A stretch of 64,000 nt of DNA from Flavobacterium indicum GPTSA100-9 = DSM 17447 (GCF_000455605.1 NC_017025.1:558001-622000); one strand, 5' to 3'. Shown: positions 25,760 through 34,671, numbered from the stretch's first letter. Notes: a model not told the origin generated them from the sequence alone. A program made the numbers and translations.

Positions 25760-26749
25760 ATGTCAAAAATTCAAGAAGAACTTAAAAAAAGAATACTAGT
25801 CCTTGATGGAGCAATGGGAACAATGTTGCAACGCAATAAATTTGAAGAAGCAGATTTTCGTGGCAACCGATTTGCAGATTTTCCACATCCACTAAAAGGA
25901 AATAACGATTTGTTATCCATCACGCAACCTGAAGCGGTAAAAGCGGTGCACAGAGCCTATTTTGCTGCTGGTGCAGATATTGTAGAAACCAATACGTTTT
26001 CAGGGACTACAATTGGAATGGCTGATTATCATATGGAAGATTTGGTTTATGAATTGAATTATCAATCTGCAAAAATAGCCCGTGAAGTAGCCGATGAATT
26101 CACCGATAAACCAAGATTTGTAGCTGGGTCTATTGGTCCAACGAATAGAACAGCCTCGATGTCTCCTGATGTAAATGATCCTGGATACAGAGCAGTTACT
26201 TTTGATGAATTAAAATTAGCGTATAAACAACAAGTTGAGGCATTAATCGACGGTGGTAGTGATTTACTTTTAGTGGAAACGATTTTTGATACATTAAATG
26301 CTAAAGCAGCTTTGTTTGCAATCGAAGAGGTAAAAGAGGAGCGTAAAATTGACATTCCAGTCATGGTTTCAGGAACTATAACTGATGCTTCTGGAAGGAC
26401 GTTATCGGGTCAAACTGTAGAAGCTTTTTTGATATCAATAGAACATATACCATTATTAAGTGTTGGGTTTAACTGTGCATTAGGCGCAGATCAATTGAAA
26501 CCTTATTTAAAAAGGTTGTCCCAAAATACCAGTTTAAATATTTCCGCACACCCTAATGCCGGTTTGCCCAATGCATTTGGTCAATATGATCAAACTCCAG
26601 AAGAAATGCAACAATTAATTCGAGAATATTTGCAAGAAAACTTAGTGAATATTATTGGAGGTTGTTGTGGAACTACACCTGAGCATATTAAACTTATTGC
26701 TGAGGTAGCTAAAGAATTTAAACCAAGAAAGTTGTTGGTTGTTAGTTAG
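25760..26749 (+). CDS. metH: Methionine synthase, homocysteine-binding module (split MetH, first half)
   Basis: 329 residues from the ATG at 25760 ('[24 protein letters not shown]'). It corresponds to the N-terminal homocysteine S-methyltransferase barrel of cobalamin-dependent MetH. The zinc ligands are seen in '[13 protein letters not shown]' and '[13 protein letters not shown]'. An upstream in-frame extension would be translated from riboswitch RNA and is rejected; an ATG at 25730 is possible but lies inside the platform hairpin. The last codons (KLLVVS, stop) are encoded by heptamer repeat DNA, so the C-terminus may have been altered by that repeat. It works with the module at 27133. Confidence 0.93.
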   Translation: MSKIQEELKKRILVLDGAMGTMLQRNKFEEADFRGNRFADFPHPLKGNNDLLSITQPEAVKAVHRAYFAAGADIVETNTFSGTTIGMADYHMEDLVYELNYQSAKIAREVADEFTDKPRFVAGSIGPTNRTASMSPDVNDPGYRAVTFDELKLAYKQQVEALIDGGSDLLLVETIFDTLNAKAALFAIEEVKEERKIDIPVMVSGTITDASGRTLSGQTVEAFLISIEHIPLLSVGFNCALGADQLKPYLKRLSQNTSLNISAHPNAGLPNAFGQYDQTPEEMQQLIREYLQENLVNIIGGCCGTTPEHIKLIAEVAKEFKPRKLLVVS

Positions 26750-26769
26750 TAGTTGTTGGTTAAAAGTTT
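26731..26769 (+). repeat. Heptamer repeat at the end of metH part 1 (left flank of four-helix-bundle gene)
   Basis: Consecutive 7-bp units GTTGTTG, GTTGTTA, GTTAGTA, GTTGTTG, GTTAAAA, GTTT. The metH part 1 stop codon lies inside. Orientation (GTT-type) is opposite to the AACC-type units at 27147-27178 on the other side of the four-helix-bundle gene. Confidence 0.8.
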
Positions 26770-26776
26770 AAATAAA

Positions 26777-27094
26777 ATGAAATATACAGAACTAGAGGTT
26801 TGGCTTGAGACAAGAAAATTAACTAACTTGGTTTATAACAAAACAAAAGTTTTTCCAAAAGAAGAGGTTTACGGATTAACTAATCAAATTAGAAGATGTG
26901 CTGTTTCTATTCCTTCAAATATTGCTGAAGGTATTGGAAGACAATCTTCGAAAGAAACATTGCATTTTTTGCATATTTCAAGAGGTTCGTTATATGAGTT
27001 AGAAACTCAGTTTTATTTGTCTTTAGACCAAAATTATATGTCGGCAAATGATTTTGAAATTATTATTAATCAAATAGAAACATGTAAAAAATAA
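26777..27094 (+). CDS. Four-helix-bundle protein (23S rRNA intervening-sequence protein / S23 family)
   Basis: 105 residues from the ATG at 26777 (an upstream in-frame start at 26753 lies in repeat DNA). The family hallmark '[49 protein letters not shown]' is clear. Members form pentameric four-helix bundles. They occur in rRNA intervening sequences, as stand-alone genes, and as the Avd accessory protein of diversity-generating retroelements; no reverse transcriptase or variable repeat is seen here. It interrupts the metH pair and is flanked by inverted heptamer repeats, which suggests a mobile or repeat-associated cassette rather than a methionine enzyme. Confidence 0.9.
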   Translation: MKYTELEVWLETRKLTNLVYNKTKVFPKEEVYGLTNQIRRCAVSIPSNIAEGIGRQSSKETLHFLHISRGSLYELETQFYLSLDQNYMSANDFEIIINQIETCKK

Positions 27095-27132
27095 ATAAAT
27101 GGATTTATCAATTATTACAAAAAACTTTAATT

Positions 27133-29841
27133 ATGGAAACTGATAAAACCATCAACCATCAACCATCAACTATCAACCGATTTTTAAAATTATCAGGTTT
27201 AGAGCCTTTAATTGTTACACCCGAATCCAATTTTATTAATGTTGGAGAACGAACAAATGTTACAGGTTCAAGAAAATTTCTTCGATTAATTAAAGAAGAA
27301 AAATATGATGAAGCATTAGATATTGCTCGTGCTCAAGTAGAAGGCGGAGCGCAAATCATCGATGTTAATATGGATGAAGGTATGTTAGATGGTGTGTTTG
27401 CCATGACAAAATTCCTAAATCTTATCGCCGCTGAACCCGATATCGCACGTGTTCCGGTTATGATTGATTCTTCAAAATGGGAAATCATCGAAGCTGGGCT
27501 AAAAGTAATTCAAGGGAAAGGAGTCGTAAATTCCATTTCTTTAAAAGAAGGAGAAGCTATTTTTATTCATCATGCTAAATTGATAAAACGTTATGGCGCT
27601 GCTGTAATAGTAATGGCCTTTGATGAAGTTGGACAAGCAGATACTTATGAACGTCGTATTGAAATATGTAAACGTTCTTATGATATATTAGTAAATAAAG
27701 TAGGTTTTCCTGCTGAGGATATTATTTTCGATCCCAATATTTTTCCAGTCGCTACAGGTATGGAGGAGCATAGAAGAAATGCATTGGATTTCTTTTTGGC
27801 TACCAAATGGATTAGAGAAAATCTGCCTTATGCTAATATTAGTGGTGGGGTAAGTAACGTGTCTTTTTCGTTCAGAGGTAATGATAAAGTACGTGAAGCT
27901 ATGCATTCGGCCTTTTTATATCATGCGATCAAACATGGCATGACGATGGGAATTGTAAATCCTGAAATGTTGGAGATTTATGATGAAATCGACCCTGTTT
28001 TATTAGAACATGTTGAAGATGTATTGTTGGATAGGAGAGATGATGCTACAGAACGTTTGTTAGAATTAGCGGAAAGCTATAAAGGTGATTTCAAAACAAA
28101 TGAAAAAGTGGTGCAAGAATGGCGTAATGGTTCTATTCAAGAGCGTTTGACATATTCTTTGGTTAAGGGGTTAGATGAATTTATAGAGCTCGATGTTGAA
28201 GAAGCAAGATTGCAAGTAGACAAACCTATTGAAGTAATTGAGAATCATTTAATGAACGGGATGAATGTCGTAGGCGATTTGTTTGGTTCAGGTAAAATGT
28301 TTTTGCCACAAGTAGTAAAGTCAGCTCGTGTAATGAAAAAAGCTGTCGCTTATTTGTTACCATTTATTGAAGCAAGTAAAGACGGTAAATCTTCTAGCGC
28401 AGGGAAAATTTTAATGGCGACAGTTAAGGGCGATGTGCATGATATTGGTAAAAATATTGTTTCGGTGGTTTTAGCCTGTAATAATTTTGAAATCATTGAT
28501 TTAGGAGTGATGGTGCCTCCTGAAAAAATTATTGAAACGGCGGTTAAAGAAAATGTAGATGTAATTGGATTGAGTGGTTTAATTACGCCGTCATTAGATG
28601 AAATGGTGTATTTGGCTAAAGAATTGGAAAAATTAAATATCAAAATTCCAATAATGATTGGTGGGGCAACGACATCTAGAGCACATACTGCAGTTAAAAT
28701 TGCGCCTGAATACCAATCTACTGTTGTGCATGTTAATGATGCTTCTAGAGCAGTAACGGTGGCTAGTAATTTATTACAACCCGATACAAAAGCAAGCTAT
28801 TCATCGGCTTTAAGAGAAGAATATTCCCAATTGCGTGAAGGCTATTTGAACAGAAGTAGAGAAAAGAATTTTTTATCTCTTGAAGAGGCAAGAAAAAATA
28901 AATTTAAAATAGATTGGTCTACTTATCAACCTAGTAAGCCAAATTTTATTGGAACTAAAAAGATTCAAATTGAAGTTAAGGATTTGGTTGATTATATCGA
29001 TTGGACACCGTTTTTTCAATCTTGGGAATTATACGGAAAATATCCCGCAATTTTAACCGATGAGGTGGTAGGTGAACAAGCCACACATTTGTTTGCAGAT
29101 GCTCAACATATGATTGCAAAAATTATTAAAGAAAATTGGTTTGAAGCAAAAGGTATATTAGGTATTTTTCCTGCGAATTCTATTGATGATGATGATATAC
29201 TGGTGCAACCTTTAGCTAACAATCAGCAACCAACAACTTTTTTAACTTTAAGACAGCAATCACAAAAAACAGTTGGTGCACCCAATATTGCTCTGGCTGA
29301 TTTTATTGCGCCTAAGGAGTCTAATATACAGGATTATATAGGTTGTTTTTGTGTCTCAACCGGATTTGGAGTGGATGAAAAAGCTGCAGAATTTGAAAAA
29401 GAATTAGATGATTATAACTCAATTTTAGTAAAGGCGCTTGGCGACCGATTTGCAGAGGCTTTTGCTGAATATTTGCATGAAAAAGTTCGTAAAGAAATTT
29501 GGGGGTATGCTGCAGAGGAAAATTTTTCAAACGAAGAATTAATCAAAGAAAATTACAAAGGAATACGACCTGCTCCAGGCTATCCTGCTTGCCCTGATCA
29601 TTTAGAAAAACCAACGATTTGGAAGCTATTGAAAGTAGAAGAAGAAATAGGTGTAAAACTAACGGAAAGTATGGCAATGTGGCCAGCAGCTTCTGTATCT
29701 GGATATTATTTTGCAAACCCTCAAAGTAAATATTTTGGGTTAGGAAAAATCCAAAAAGACCAATTGGAAGACTATGCTAAAAGAAGAAAAATAAATATTG
29801 AACAAGCTGAAAAATGGCTTTCACCTAATTTAGCAGATTAA
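27133..29841 (+). CDS. metH: Methionine synthase, folate/cobalamin/activation modules (split MetH, second half)
   Basis: 902 residues holding the other three MetH modules: pterin-binding ('[24 protein letters not shown]', residues ~30-300), cobalamin-binding with '[35 protein letters not shown]' (DxHxxG, axial His) at ~430-570, and the SAM reactivation domain ('[23 protein letters not shown]', '[28 protein letters not shown]') at ~620-895. It takes a methyl from 5-methyl-THF, made by MetF next door, and passes it to homocysteine held by the first half. The N-terminal '[10 protein letters not shown]' is encoded by heptamer repeat DNA, and a second heptamer patch (29218-29238) encodes 'NNQQPTT' in the activation domain. 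Confidence 0.95.
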   Translation: METDKTINHQPSTINRFLKLSGLEPLIVTPESNFINVGERTNVTGSRKFLRLIKEEKYDEALDIARAQVEGGAQIIDVNMDEGMLDGVFAMTKFLNLIAAEPDIARVPVMIDSSKWEIIEAGLKVIQGKGVVNSISLKEGEAIFIHHAKLIKRYGAAVIVMAFDEVGQADTYERRIEICKRSYDILVNKVGFPAEDIIFDPNIFPVATGMEEHRRNALDFFLATKWIRENLPYANISGGVSNVSFSFRGNDKVREAMHSAFLYHAIKHGMTMGIVNPEMLEIYDEIDPVLLEHVEDVLLDRRDDATERLLELAESYKGDFKTNEKVVQEWRNGSIQERLTYSLVKGLDEFIELDVEEARLQVDKPIEVIENHLMNGMNVVGDLFGSGKMFLPQVVKSARVMKKAVAYLLPFIEASKDGKSSSAGKILMATVKGDVHDIGKNIVSVVLACNNFEIIDLGVMVPPEKIIETAVKENVDVIGLSGLITPSLDEMVYLAKELEKLNIKIPIMIGGATTSRAHTAVKIAPEYQSTVVHVNDASRAVTVASNLLQPDTKASYSSALREEYSQLREGYLNRSREKNFLSLEEARKNKFKIDWSTYQPSKPNFIGTKKIQIEVKDLVDYIDWTPFFQSWELYGKYPAILTDEVVGEQATHLFADAQHMIAKIIKENWFEAKGILGIFPANSIDDDDILVQPLANNQQPTTFLTLRQQSQKTVGAPNIALADFIAPKESNIQDYIGCFCVSTGFGVDEKAAEFEKELDDYNSILVKALGDRFAEAFAEYLHEKVRKEIWGYAAEENFSNEELIKENYKGIRPAPGYPACPDHLEKPTIWKLLKVEEEIGVKLTESMAMWPAASVSGYYFANPQSKYFGLGKIQKDQLEDYAKRRKINIEQAEKWLSPNLAD
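27147..27178 (+). repeat. Heptamer repeat inside the 5' end of metH part 2 (right flank of four-helix-bundle gene)
   Basis: Units AACCATC x3, AACTATC, then AACC. Translated in frame as part of the MetH2 N-terminus. Inverted with respect to the GTT-type units at 26731-26769. Confidence 0.8.
29218..29238 (+). repeat. Heptamer repeat within metH part 2 coding sequence
   Basis: Units AACAATC, AGCAACC, AACAACT, translated in frame as NNQQPTT in the activation module. Only three units, so the call rests on similarity to the other copies. Confidence 0.5.
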
Positions 29842-29845
29842 TAAT

Positions 29846-29905
29846 AGATGATGGTTATTAGTTGATAGAATAAGTCTGCAACCAACAACCAACAACCAAC
29901 AACTT
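29846..29905 (+). repeat. Inverted heptamer repeat pair between metH and metF
   Basis: The left part has degenerate GTT-type units (TAGATGA, TGGTTAT, TAGTTGA, TAGAATA; 29846-29873). The right part has AACCAAC x3 plus AACTT (29880-29905). The metF ATG follows six bases later, so the repeat occupies the ribosome-binding region. Confidence 0.7.
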
Positions 29906-29910
29906 AAAAA

Positions 29911-30867
29911 ATGAAAGTAACACAACATATTGAAAATGCAAAAGGAAAGACATTGTTTTCTTTTGAGATATTGCCACCTTTGAAAGGTCAAAATATACAA
30001 TCCATTTTTGATGGAATCGATCCATTAATGGAATTTAACCCACCTTTTATTGACGTGACATACCATCGGGAGGAATATGAATTTAAAGAGTTAGCTAATG
30101 GATTGTTGCAAAAGAAAATTGTAAAAAAGCGTCCCGGAACTGTAGGGATATGTGCGGGTATTCAAAATAGATACAATGTTGATGCTATACCACACATTCT
30201 TTGTGGAGGATTTACAAAAGAAGATACGGAGAATCTCTTAATTGATTTGGATTTTTTAGGTATTGATAATGTAGTGGCTTTGCGAGGTGATGCTCTAAAG
30301 ACTGAAACTTATTTTAAACCTGAAAAAGAAGGTAATGAATATGCTTCAGATTTGGTAAAACAAATCAGTAATCTAAATGAAGGGGTGTATTTGGATGAAG
30401 ATTTGCAAAATACAGCCCAAACTAATTTTTGCATTGGTGTTGCTGCTTATCCAGAAAAGCATATGGAAGCACCAAGTCTAGATAGTGATATTCATTTCTT
30501 AAAACAAAAAATAAAAAATGGTGCGGATTATATTATCACCCAAATGTTTTTTGATAATAAAAAGTTTTTCGATTTTGTTGCTAAAGTTAGAGCTGCTGGA
30601 ATTACCGTACCAATTATTCCGGGATTAAAACCTATTGCAACCAAAAAGCAGTTGAATTTAATTCCTCATCGCTTTAGTTTAGAAATGCCTGATGATTTGA
30701 TTATGGAAGTTGTAAAAGCAAAAGATAATGATGCTGTTCGTCAAATTGGCATTGAATGGTGTATTCAACAAAGTAAAGAATTAGTAGCTGCAGGAATTCC
30801 TGTTTTGCATTATTATTCAATGGGTAAATCGGATAATATTAAAGCAATAGCTAGTGAGGTTTTTTAA
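29911..30867 (+). CDS. metF: Methylenetetrahydrofolate reductase
   Basis: A 318-residue flavin-dependent MTHFR barrel ('KGKTLFSFEILPPLKGQNIQSIFDGIDPLMEFNPPFIDVTYHREEYE', 'PGTVGICAGIQNRYNVDAIPHILCGG', 'DNVVALRGDALKTE', 'IGVAAYPEKHMEAPSLDSDIHFLKQKIKNGADYIITQMFFD'). It reduces 5,10-methylene-THF to 5-methyl-THF, the methyl donor for MetH encoded upstream. No separate riboswitch is seen; cotranscription with metH from the SAM-I promoter is likely, with the inverted heptamer repeat in between. Confidence 0.96.
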   Translation: MKVTQHIENAKGKTLFSFEILPPLKGQNIQSIFDGIDPLMEFNPPFIDVTYHREEYEFKELANGLLQKKIVKKRPGTVGICAGIQNRYNVDAIPHILCGGFTKEDTENLLIDLDFLGIDNVVALRGDALKTETYFKPEKEGNEYASDLVKQISNLNEGVYLDEDLQNTAQTNFCIGVAAYPEKHMEAPSLDSDIHFLKQKIKNGADYIITQMFFDNKKFFDFVAKVRAAGITVPIIPGLKPIATKKQLNLIPHRFSLEMPDDLIMEVVKAKDNDAVRQIGIEWCIQQSKELVAAGIPVLHYYSMGKSDNIKAIASEVF

Positions 30868-30947
30868 CAAATTCACTACTTTTTGTGTTATTTATCGAGG
30901 TTTTATTGTTTTTATCGGATTTTTTGTGCGAGTTATTTGAGTTTGGC

Positions 30948-30955
30948 TATTTTTG
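30948..30955 (+). promoter_or_regulatory. Putative -7 promoter box for the gene at 30984
   Basis: TATTTTTG, an exact TAnnTTTG match 28 bp before the ATG, with a TTTTG (30922-30926) about 21 bp upstream as a loose -33 element. Confidence 0.5.
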
Positions 30956-30983
30956 TTTGTAAATAATTTTAAACCAGTTATTT

Positions 30984-31433
30984 ATGAAAAAAACAACACT
31001 ACTCCTGATTGCATTTTTATTTTTCCAAATTAGTTTTTCTGCGAATGATAGAGATGAAGTTTTAACAAAAGCAAGAACCTATTCTGAAAACAAAGATTAC
31101 AGAAATGCAATAAAGACCTATATAAAATATATTAAATTGTTTAGTAACGAAGCTGTAAACTTAAAGGATATTTATTATGAAGTAGCCAATTGTTATTTTT
31201 TACATGGAAAAAAAGACATGGCTATTAAAGTTATTAGAGAAACAATTTATAGATACGGCGCAACTAAAGAAGATTTAGAAAACAGCACCGTTTTAAACAA
31301 AGAAACGTATCAAGTTGTATGGTCTGATATTTATCCTGATTATAATTTTCTTAGAAAAAAGTACATTAACAGAGTTGGTGATGTGGATCAATATGTAGAA
31401 AATAATATTGTTACCCCATCAGAAAAAAAATAG
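30984..31433 (+). CDS. Small secreted TPR-like protein, unknown function (paralogue 1)
   Basis: 149 residues with a clear signal peptide (ending 'QISFSA') followed by helix-turn-helix units like tetratricopeptide repeats ('VLTKARTYSENKDYRNAIKTYIKYIKLF', 'LKDIYYEVANCYFLHGKKDMAIKVIRETIYRYG'). No enzymatic motif. The gene at 31693 encodes a shorter paralogue with the same order of segments. Probably periplasmic. A strong terminator follows. Confidence 0.75.
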   Translation: MKKTTLLLIAFLFFQISFSANDRDEVLTKARTYSENKDYRNAIKTYIKYIKLFSNEAVNLKDIYYEVANCYFLHGKKDMAIKVIRETIYRYGATKEDLENSTVLNKETYQVVWSDIYPDYNFLRKKYINRVGDVDQYVENNIVTPSEKK

Positions 31434-31451
31434 TTAAAGAGATTTTTTGTG

Positions 31452-31488
31452 AAAACCCGTTTGAAATAACTAATTCAAACGGGTTTTT
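31452..31488 (+). terminator. Intrinsic terminator after paralogue 1
   Basis: AAAACCCGTTTGAA (from 31452) pairs with TTCAAACGGGTTTT (31474-31487) over a short loop, with the T-run in the 3' arm and beyond. The remaining gap to 31692 is AT-rich and holds one imperfect inverted repeat (31569-31603, AATTAGTGAAT / ATTCATTAATT). Confidence 0.85.
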
Positions 31489-31692
31489 TATTGTAAATAA
31501 TTAAGAATCAATTATTTAAAAATATCAGTTTGTTAATGAATTTTTAGATTTCATGTTAACTTATTATTAATTAGTGAATTATAGTATTAAGTATTCATTA
31601 ATTTAAATGTTTTTTTGAAAATATCGCAATTTAATTTGGTGATTAAAATTAAAATTACTAATTTTAGAATATAATCTACTAATTAAATTGAC

Positions 31693-32079
31693 ATGAAAAG
31701 ATTTTTACTACTTACAGTTATGCTTTTCATTGCTCAGCTAAGCTCCGCAATAGAAAATGATTCTTTGTTAAATCAAGCAAGAGAATTTAGTACAAAGAAG
31801 GATTATAGTTCGGCTATTATTTGTTACAAAAAATATTTGAAGGAAACTTCAAATAAAGATTTGAAAGAAGTTTATATTGAGTTTGCAAATAGTTATTATT
31901 TAAATAAACAAAAGAAAGAAGCAATACAAACTATCAGGGTTGCAATTGAAAAATATGGTTTTGTCGAACAAGATTTTATTTTTAATAAAACTTTAAATGA
32001 AAAATTGTCTGATGAAGCTTGGGCAGCAATATATGATGATTATTTTATTTTAAGAGACAGGTATTTGGCTAATCAATAA
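31693..32079 (+). CDS. Small secreted TPR-like protein, unknown function (paralogue 2)
   Basis: 128 residues with a signal peptide (ending 'AQLSSA') and the same pattern as the upstream gene: 'LLNQAREFSTKKDYSSAIICYKKYLKETS', 'LKEVYIEFANSYYLNKQKKEAIQTIRVAIEKYGF', then 'DEAWAAIYDDYFILRDRYL' matching 'QVVWSDIYPDYNFLRKKYI'. Clearly a tandem duplicate that diverged. Function unknown. Confidence 0.72.
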   Translation: MKRFLLLTVMLFIAQLSSAIENDSLLNQAREFSTKKDYSSAIICYKKYLKETSNKDLKEVYIEFANSYYLNKQKKEAIQTIRVAIEKYGFVEQDFIFNKTLNEKLSDEAWAAIYDDYFILRDRYLANQ

Positions 32080-32099
32080 AAATAAAATAATTAGTTAAA

Positions 32100-32142
32100 A
32101 ATTCCTCATAATCTATATATTTGTTACTAGATATGAGGAATT
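32100..32142 (+). promoter_or_regulatory. Inverted repeat spanning promoter and start codon of the PagL-like gene
   Basis: AATTCCTCAT (32100-32109) and ATGAGGAATT (32133-32142) are perfect 10-bp inverted repeats, and the right arm begins with the start codon of the next gene. A TATATTTG -7 box (32116-32123) lies in the loop, so the transcript from that promoter would start only a few bases before the ATG and lack the left arm. For transcripts from upstream, the hairpin plus the T-rich signal-peptide codons could act as a weak terminator. Confidence 0.5.
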
Positions 32143-33236
32143 TTTATTTTTATTTAATAGCTTTATTAAATTGTTTTGCAGTTTTTGGTCAAATTTCTAA
32201 TAATGATTACAATTTAGATTTTCAATTATTTAGGGGAAATATATATAAACATACACCTGATGTAGCACATTTGGCCACTGGACATCCAGATGGATTTCTG
32301 TTGTCTTTTAATAGGAAAACAAATGGATCCAAAGAATGGCATCACTATTTTAATTACCCGGAATTTGGATTTTCATTGCATTCAATGAATTATAACATGA
32401 AGTACTTAGGTACTAATTATGCCATTGGTGCGCATTTTAACTTTTATTTTTTAAAGCGTCATTTGCTATTAAGAATCTCTCAGGGAATTGGAATGACTAC
32501 GAATCCTTATGATAAGGAATCAAATAATAAAAATAATGCTTTTGGGACTAAAGTCCTCGATAATAATTACTTCTTATTACAATATCAAAAGAAAAATTTA
32601 ATCGGCCCCATTGGAATTCAAACTGGTTTTATGTTGTCTCATTTTTCGAATGGACGATTTAAAGCACCTAATAGTGGTTTAAATACGTATAGTTTTAACT
32701 TTGGGTTGAATTATAATTTTGATAAAGAAAATGAATTTATTAAATCAGACTCTTTACCTAGTAAAAAATCGTTTAGAGAACCTATCAAATACAACCTAGC
32801 TTTTCGAACAGGTCGCTCTGAAGGCCCAGTTGTTAATTTGGGGCAAAGACAATTTTATCATATTGGTTTGTATGCTGATAAACGTATTGGTAGAAAAAGT
32901 ACACTTCAATTAGGAACAGACGTTTTCTTTTCAAGGTATTTACGGGATTATATTAAGTATGTAGTTGTAGCTAAACCAAAGGGACAAATTGTAAAACCAG
33001 ATGTTGATTATAAGCGAGTTGGTTTGTTTGTTGGGCATGAGTTGATTATTAATAAATTAACTATTGAAACACAAGTTGGGTATTATGTTTATAAGCCCTT
33101 TAAGTATGAAATTGACATATACCAACGTTTGGGATTAAAATATTATTTGCATAAAAATATTTTTACAGGTGTTGGTTTGAAATCTCATGGAGCACGTGCT
33201 GAAGGAATTGAAGTAACTTTAGGAACTAGATTATGA
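32133..33236 (+). CDS. Acyloxyacyl hydrolase / PagL-like outer-membrane protein
   Basis: 367 residues from the ATG at 32133; an in-frame TTG at 32121 lies in the promoter and is not preferred. A signal peptide ends near 'CFAVFGQ'. The beta-barrel pattern and the segment 'GFMLSHFSNGRFKAPNSGLNTYSFNFGLNY' match the PagL lipid A 3-O-deacylase signature around the catalytic His-Ser ('HxSN...PNxG'). It may deacylate lipid A in the outer membrane. The chain is about twice the length of classical PagL, with an extra C-terminal barrel-like half. Its stop overlaps the next start by 4 bp. Confidence 0.7.
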   Translation: MRNFYFYLIALLNCFAVFGQISNNDYNLDFQLFRGNIYKHTPDVAHLATGHPDGFLLSFNRKTNGSKEWHHYFNYPEFGFSLHSMNYNMKYLGTNYAIGAHFNFYFLKRHLLLRISQGIGMTTNPYDKESNNKNNAFGTKVLDNNYFLLQYQKKNLIGPIGIQTGFMLSHFSNGRFKAPNSGLNTYSFNFGLNYNFDKENEFIKSDSLPSKKSFREPIKYNLAFRTGRSEGPVVNLGQRQFYHIGLYADKRIGRKSTLQLGTDVFFSRYLRDYIKYVVVAKPKGQIVKPDVDYKRVGLFVGHELIINKLTIETQVGYYVYKPFKYEIDIYQRLGLKYYLHKNIFTGVGLKSHGARAEGIEVTLGTRL

Positions 33237-33967
33237 TGAAATATTTACTTTTATTGACCGCACTGGTTATGACTGGTTGTGGTGTTTCAGAAGATTGTTT
33301 TAAAAATTCTGGATCGATACAAAATAAAAACCTTTCAATTGCTGATTTTGATAAAATTAGAGTTCATTCTGGAATTGAATTAGTTGTTAAACAAGGTGCT
33401 AATTATAATATCAGAATTGAATCGGGACAAAACATTATTGATAATATTGAAGTATCTAAAGAAGGAGAATTTTTAATAGTAAAGGGTAATACAACCTGTA
33501 ATTGGACACGTGATTATAAGGCCGCAACGGTTTATGTTACAACTCCTAATTTAATTGAAATTCATAGTAAAACAGAACAAGATATTCGTTCAGATGGTAT
33601 TTTATCATTTCCAATTCTCCGCTTATTTTCTTTAGATGGCTCTGGAGAGTCAGGAACTGGTGATTTTTATCTTACTATAAATAATGGGCAAACTGTGGTG
33701 GAAAGTAATTATATAGCAAATTTTTATTTAAATGGATATTCAAATGAATTATTATTAAATTTCTATTTTGGAGATGGTCGTTTTTATGGCGAAAATTTAG
33801 AAGTTGAAAATATTAAAGTTTTTCATCGTGGATCTAACGATATGATTATAAAACCAATTCAAAGTGTAACTGGTAAAATTGAAAGTACTGGAAATGTAAT
33901 TTTAAAAAATAATCCACCAATTATTGATGTTCAACAATTGTTTACGGGTATTTTAATTTTGAACTAA
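33233..33967 (+). CDS. Lipoprotein with head GIN domain (DUF2807)
   Basis: A 244-residue putative lipoprotein (signal 'LLLLTALVMTGCGVS', lipidation Cys16). 'IADFDKIRVHSGIELVVKQGANYNIRIESGQNIIDNIEVSKEGEFLIVKGN' is the DUF2807/GIN opening, followed by a repetitive beta-helix-like stretch. These proteins are common in Bacteroidetes as putative adhesins; their function is unknown. It is translationally coupled to the PagL-like gene (ATGA overlap) and convergent with gldA, only 2 bp apart. Confidence 0.78.
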   Translation: MMKYLLLLTALVMTGCGVSEDCFKNSGSIQNKNLSIADFDKIRVHSGIELVVKQGANYNIRIESGQNIIDNIEVSKEGEFLIVKGNTTCNWTRDYKAATVYVTTPNLIEIHSKTEQDIRSDGILSFPILRLFSLDGSGESGTGDFYLTINNGQTVVESNYIANFYLNGYSNELLLNFYFGDGRFYGENLEVENIKVFHRGSNDMIIKPIQSVTGKIESTGNVILKNNPPIIDVQQLFTGILILN

Positions 33968-33969
33968 AC

Positions 33970-34656
33970 TTACTTGGTTTTTTCTCTAAATACTTTTTCT
34001 AAATTTTTACCTAATTCAGAAATTGAAGCGTCTTCAACAAGTTTACCTTTGTTAATAATGATAATGCGATCACAAATGGCTTCTACTTCTTGCATGATGT
34101 GGGTGGATAAAAATACGGTTTTGTCTTTACCAATATTTTTAATTAATTCTCTAATTTCAACTAATTGATTAGGGTCTAATCCTGTTGTTGGTTCATCTAA
34201 AATTAATACTTCTGGATTGTGTAATAAAGCAGTAGCTAAACCGACACGTTGTCTATACCCTTTAGAGAGTTCACCAATTTTTTTATGACTTTCTGGGGTT
34301 AAACCTGTTAATTGAATTACTTCTTCAATTTTAGATTTTGAAACTTTATGTAAATCAGCATTAAACTCTAAATACTCTCTAACATATAAGTCTAAATATA
34401 AGGGATTGTGCTCCGGTAAATAACCAACTGATTGTTGAACCTGTTTGGTTTGAGAAAGCACATCAAATCCATTTACTGATGCTTCTCCTTCATCAGCCGT
34501 CAAATAAGTAGTCAATATTTTCATTAAAGTTGATTTTCCAGCACCATTCGGACCCAAAAATCCAACAATTTCACCTTTGTTTACAGAAAATGAAATGGAA
34601 TCCAAAGCTTTTTGTTCTCCGTATACTTTAGTAATATTTTTTACTTCGATTGACAT
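33970..34656 (-). CDS. gldA: Gliding-motility ABC transporter ATP-binding protein GldA
   Basis: 228 residues from 'MSIEVKNITKVYGEQKALDSISF' (start at 34656; a longer frame begins 18 bp upstream). Walker A 'GFLGPNGAGKSTLMK', signature 'LSKGYRQRVGLATALLHNP', Walker B 'VLILDEPTTGLDPNQLVEIRELI', H-loop 'FLSTHIMQEVEAICDR'. The sequence resembles the GldA of Flavobacterium johnsoniae as I remember it, including 'GYLPEHNPLYLDLYVREYLEFNADLHKVSKSKIEEVIQLTGLT'. GldA works with GldF and GldG, encoded elsewhere, in gliding. Monocistronic here. Confidence 0.88.
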   Translation of the reverse strand: MSIEVKNITKVYGEQKALDSISFSVNKGEIVGFLGPNGAGKSTLMKILTTYLTADEGEASVNGFDVLSQTKQVQQSVGYLPEHNPLYLDLYVREYLEFNADLHKVSKSKIEEVIQLTGLTPESHKKIGELSKGYRQRVGLATALLHNPEVLILDEPTTGLDPNQLVEIRELIKNIGKDKTVFLSTHIMQEVEAICDRIIIINKGKLVEDASISELGKNLEKVFREKTK

Positions 34657-34671
34657 GATTTGTGTTTTTAG

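Noticed and set aside
26777..27094. Diversity-generating retroelement (four-helix-bundle as Avd)
   Set aside because: No reverse transcriptase, template repeat or variable C-type-lectin target is seen nearby.
25760..29841. metH as a frameshifted pseudogene
   Set aside because: Both halves contain complete modules with intact metal, pterin, cobalamin and SAM motifs, and are separated by a full gene. A genuine split MetH fits better.
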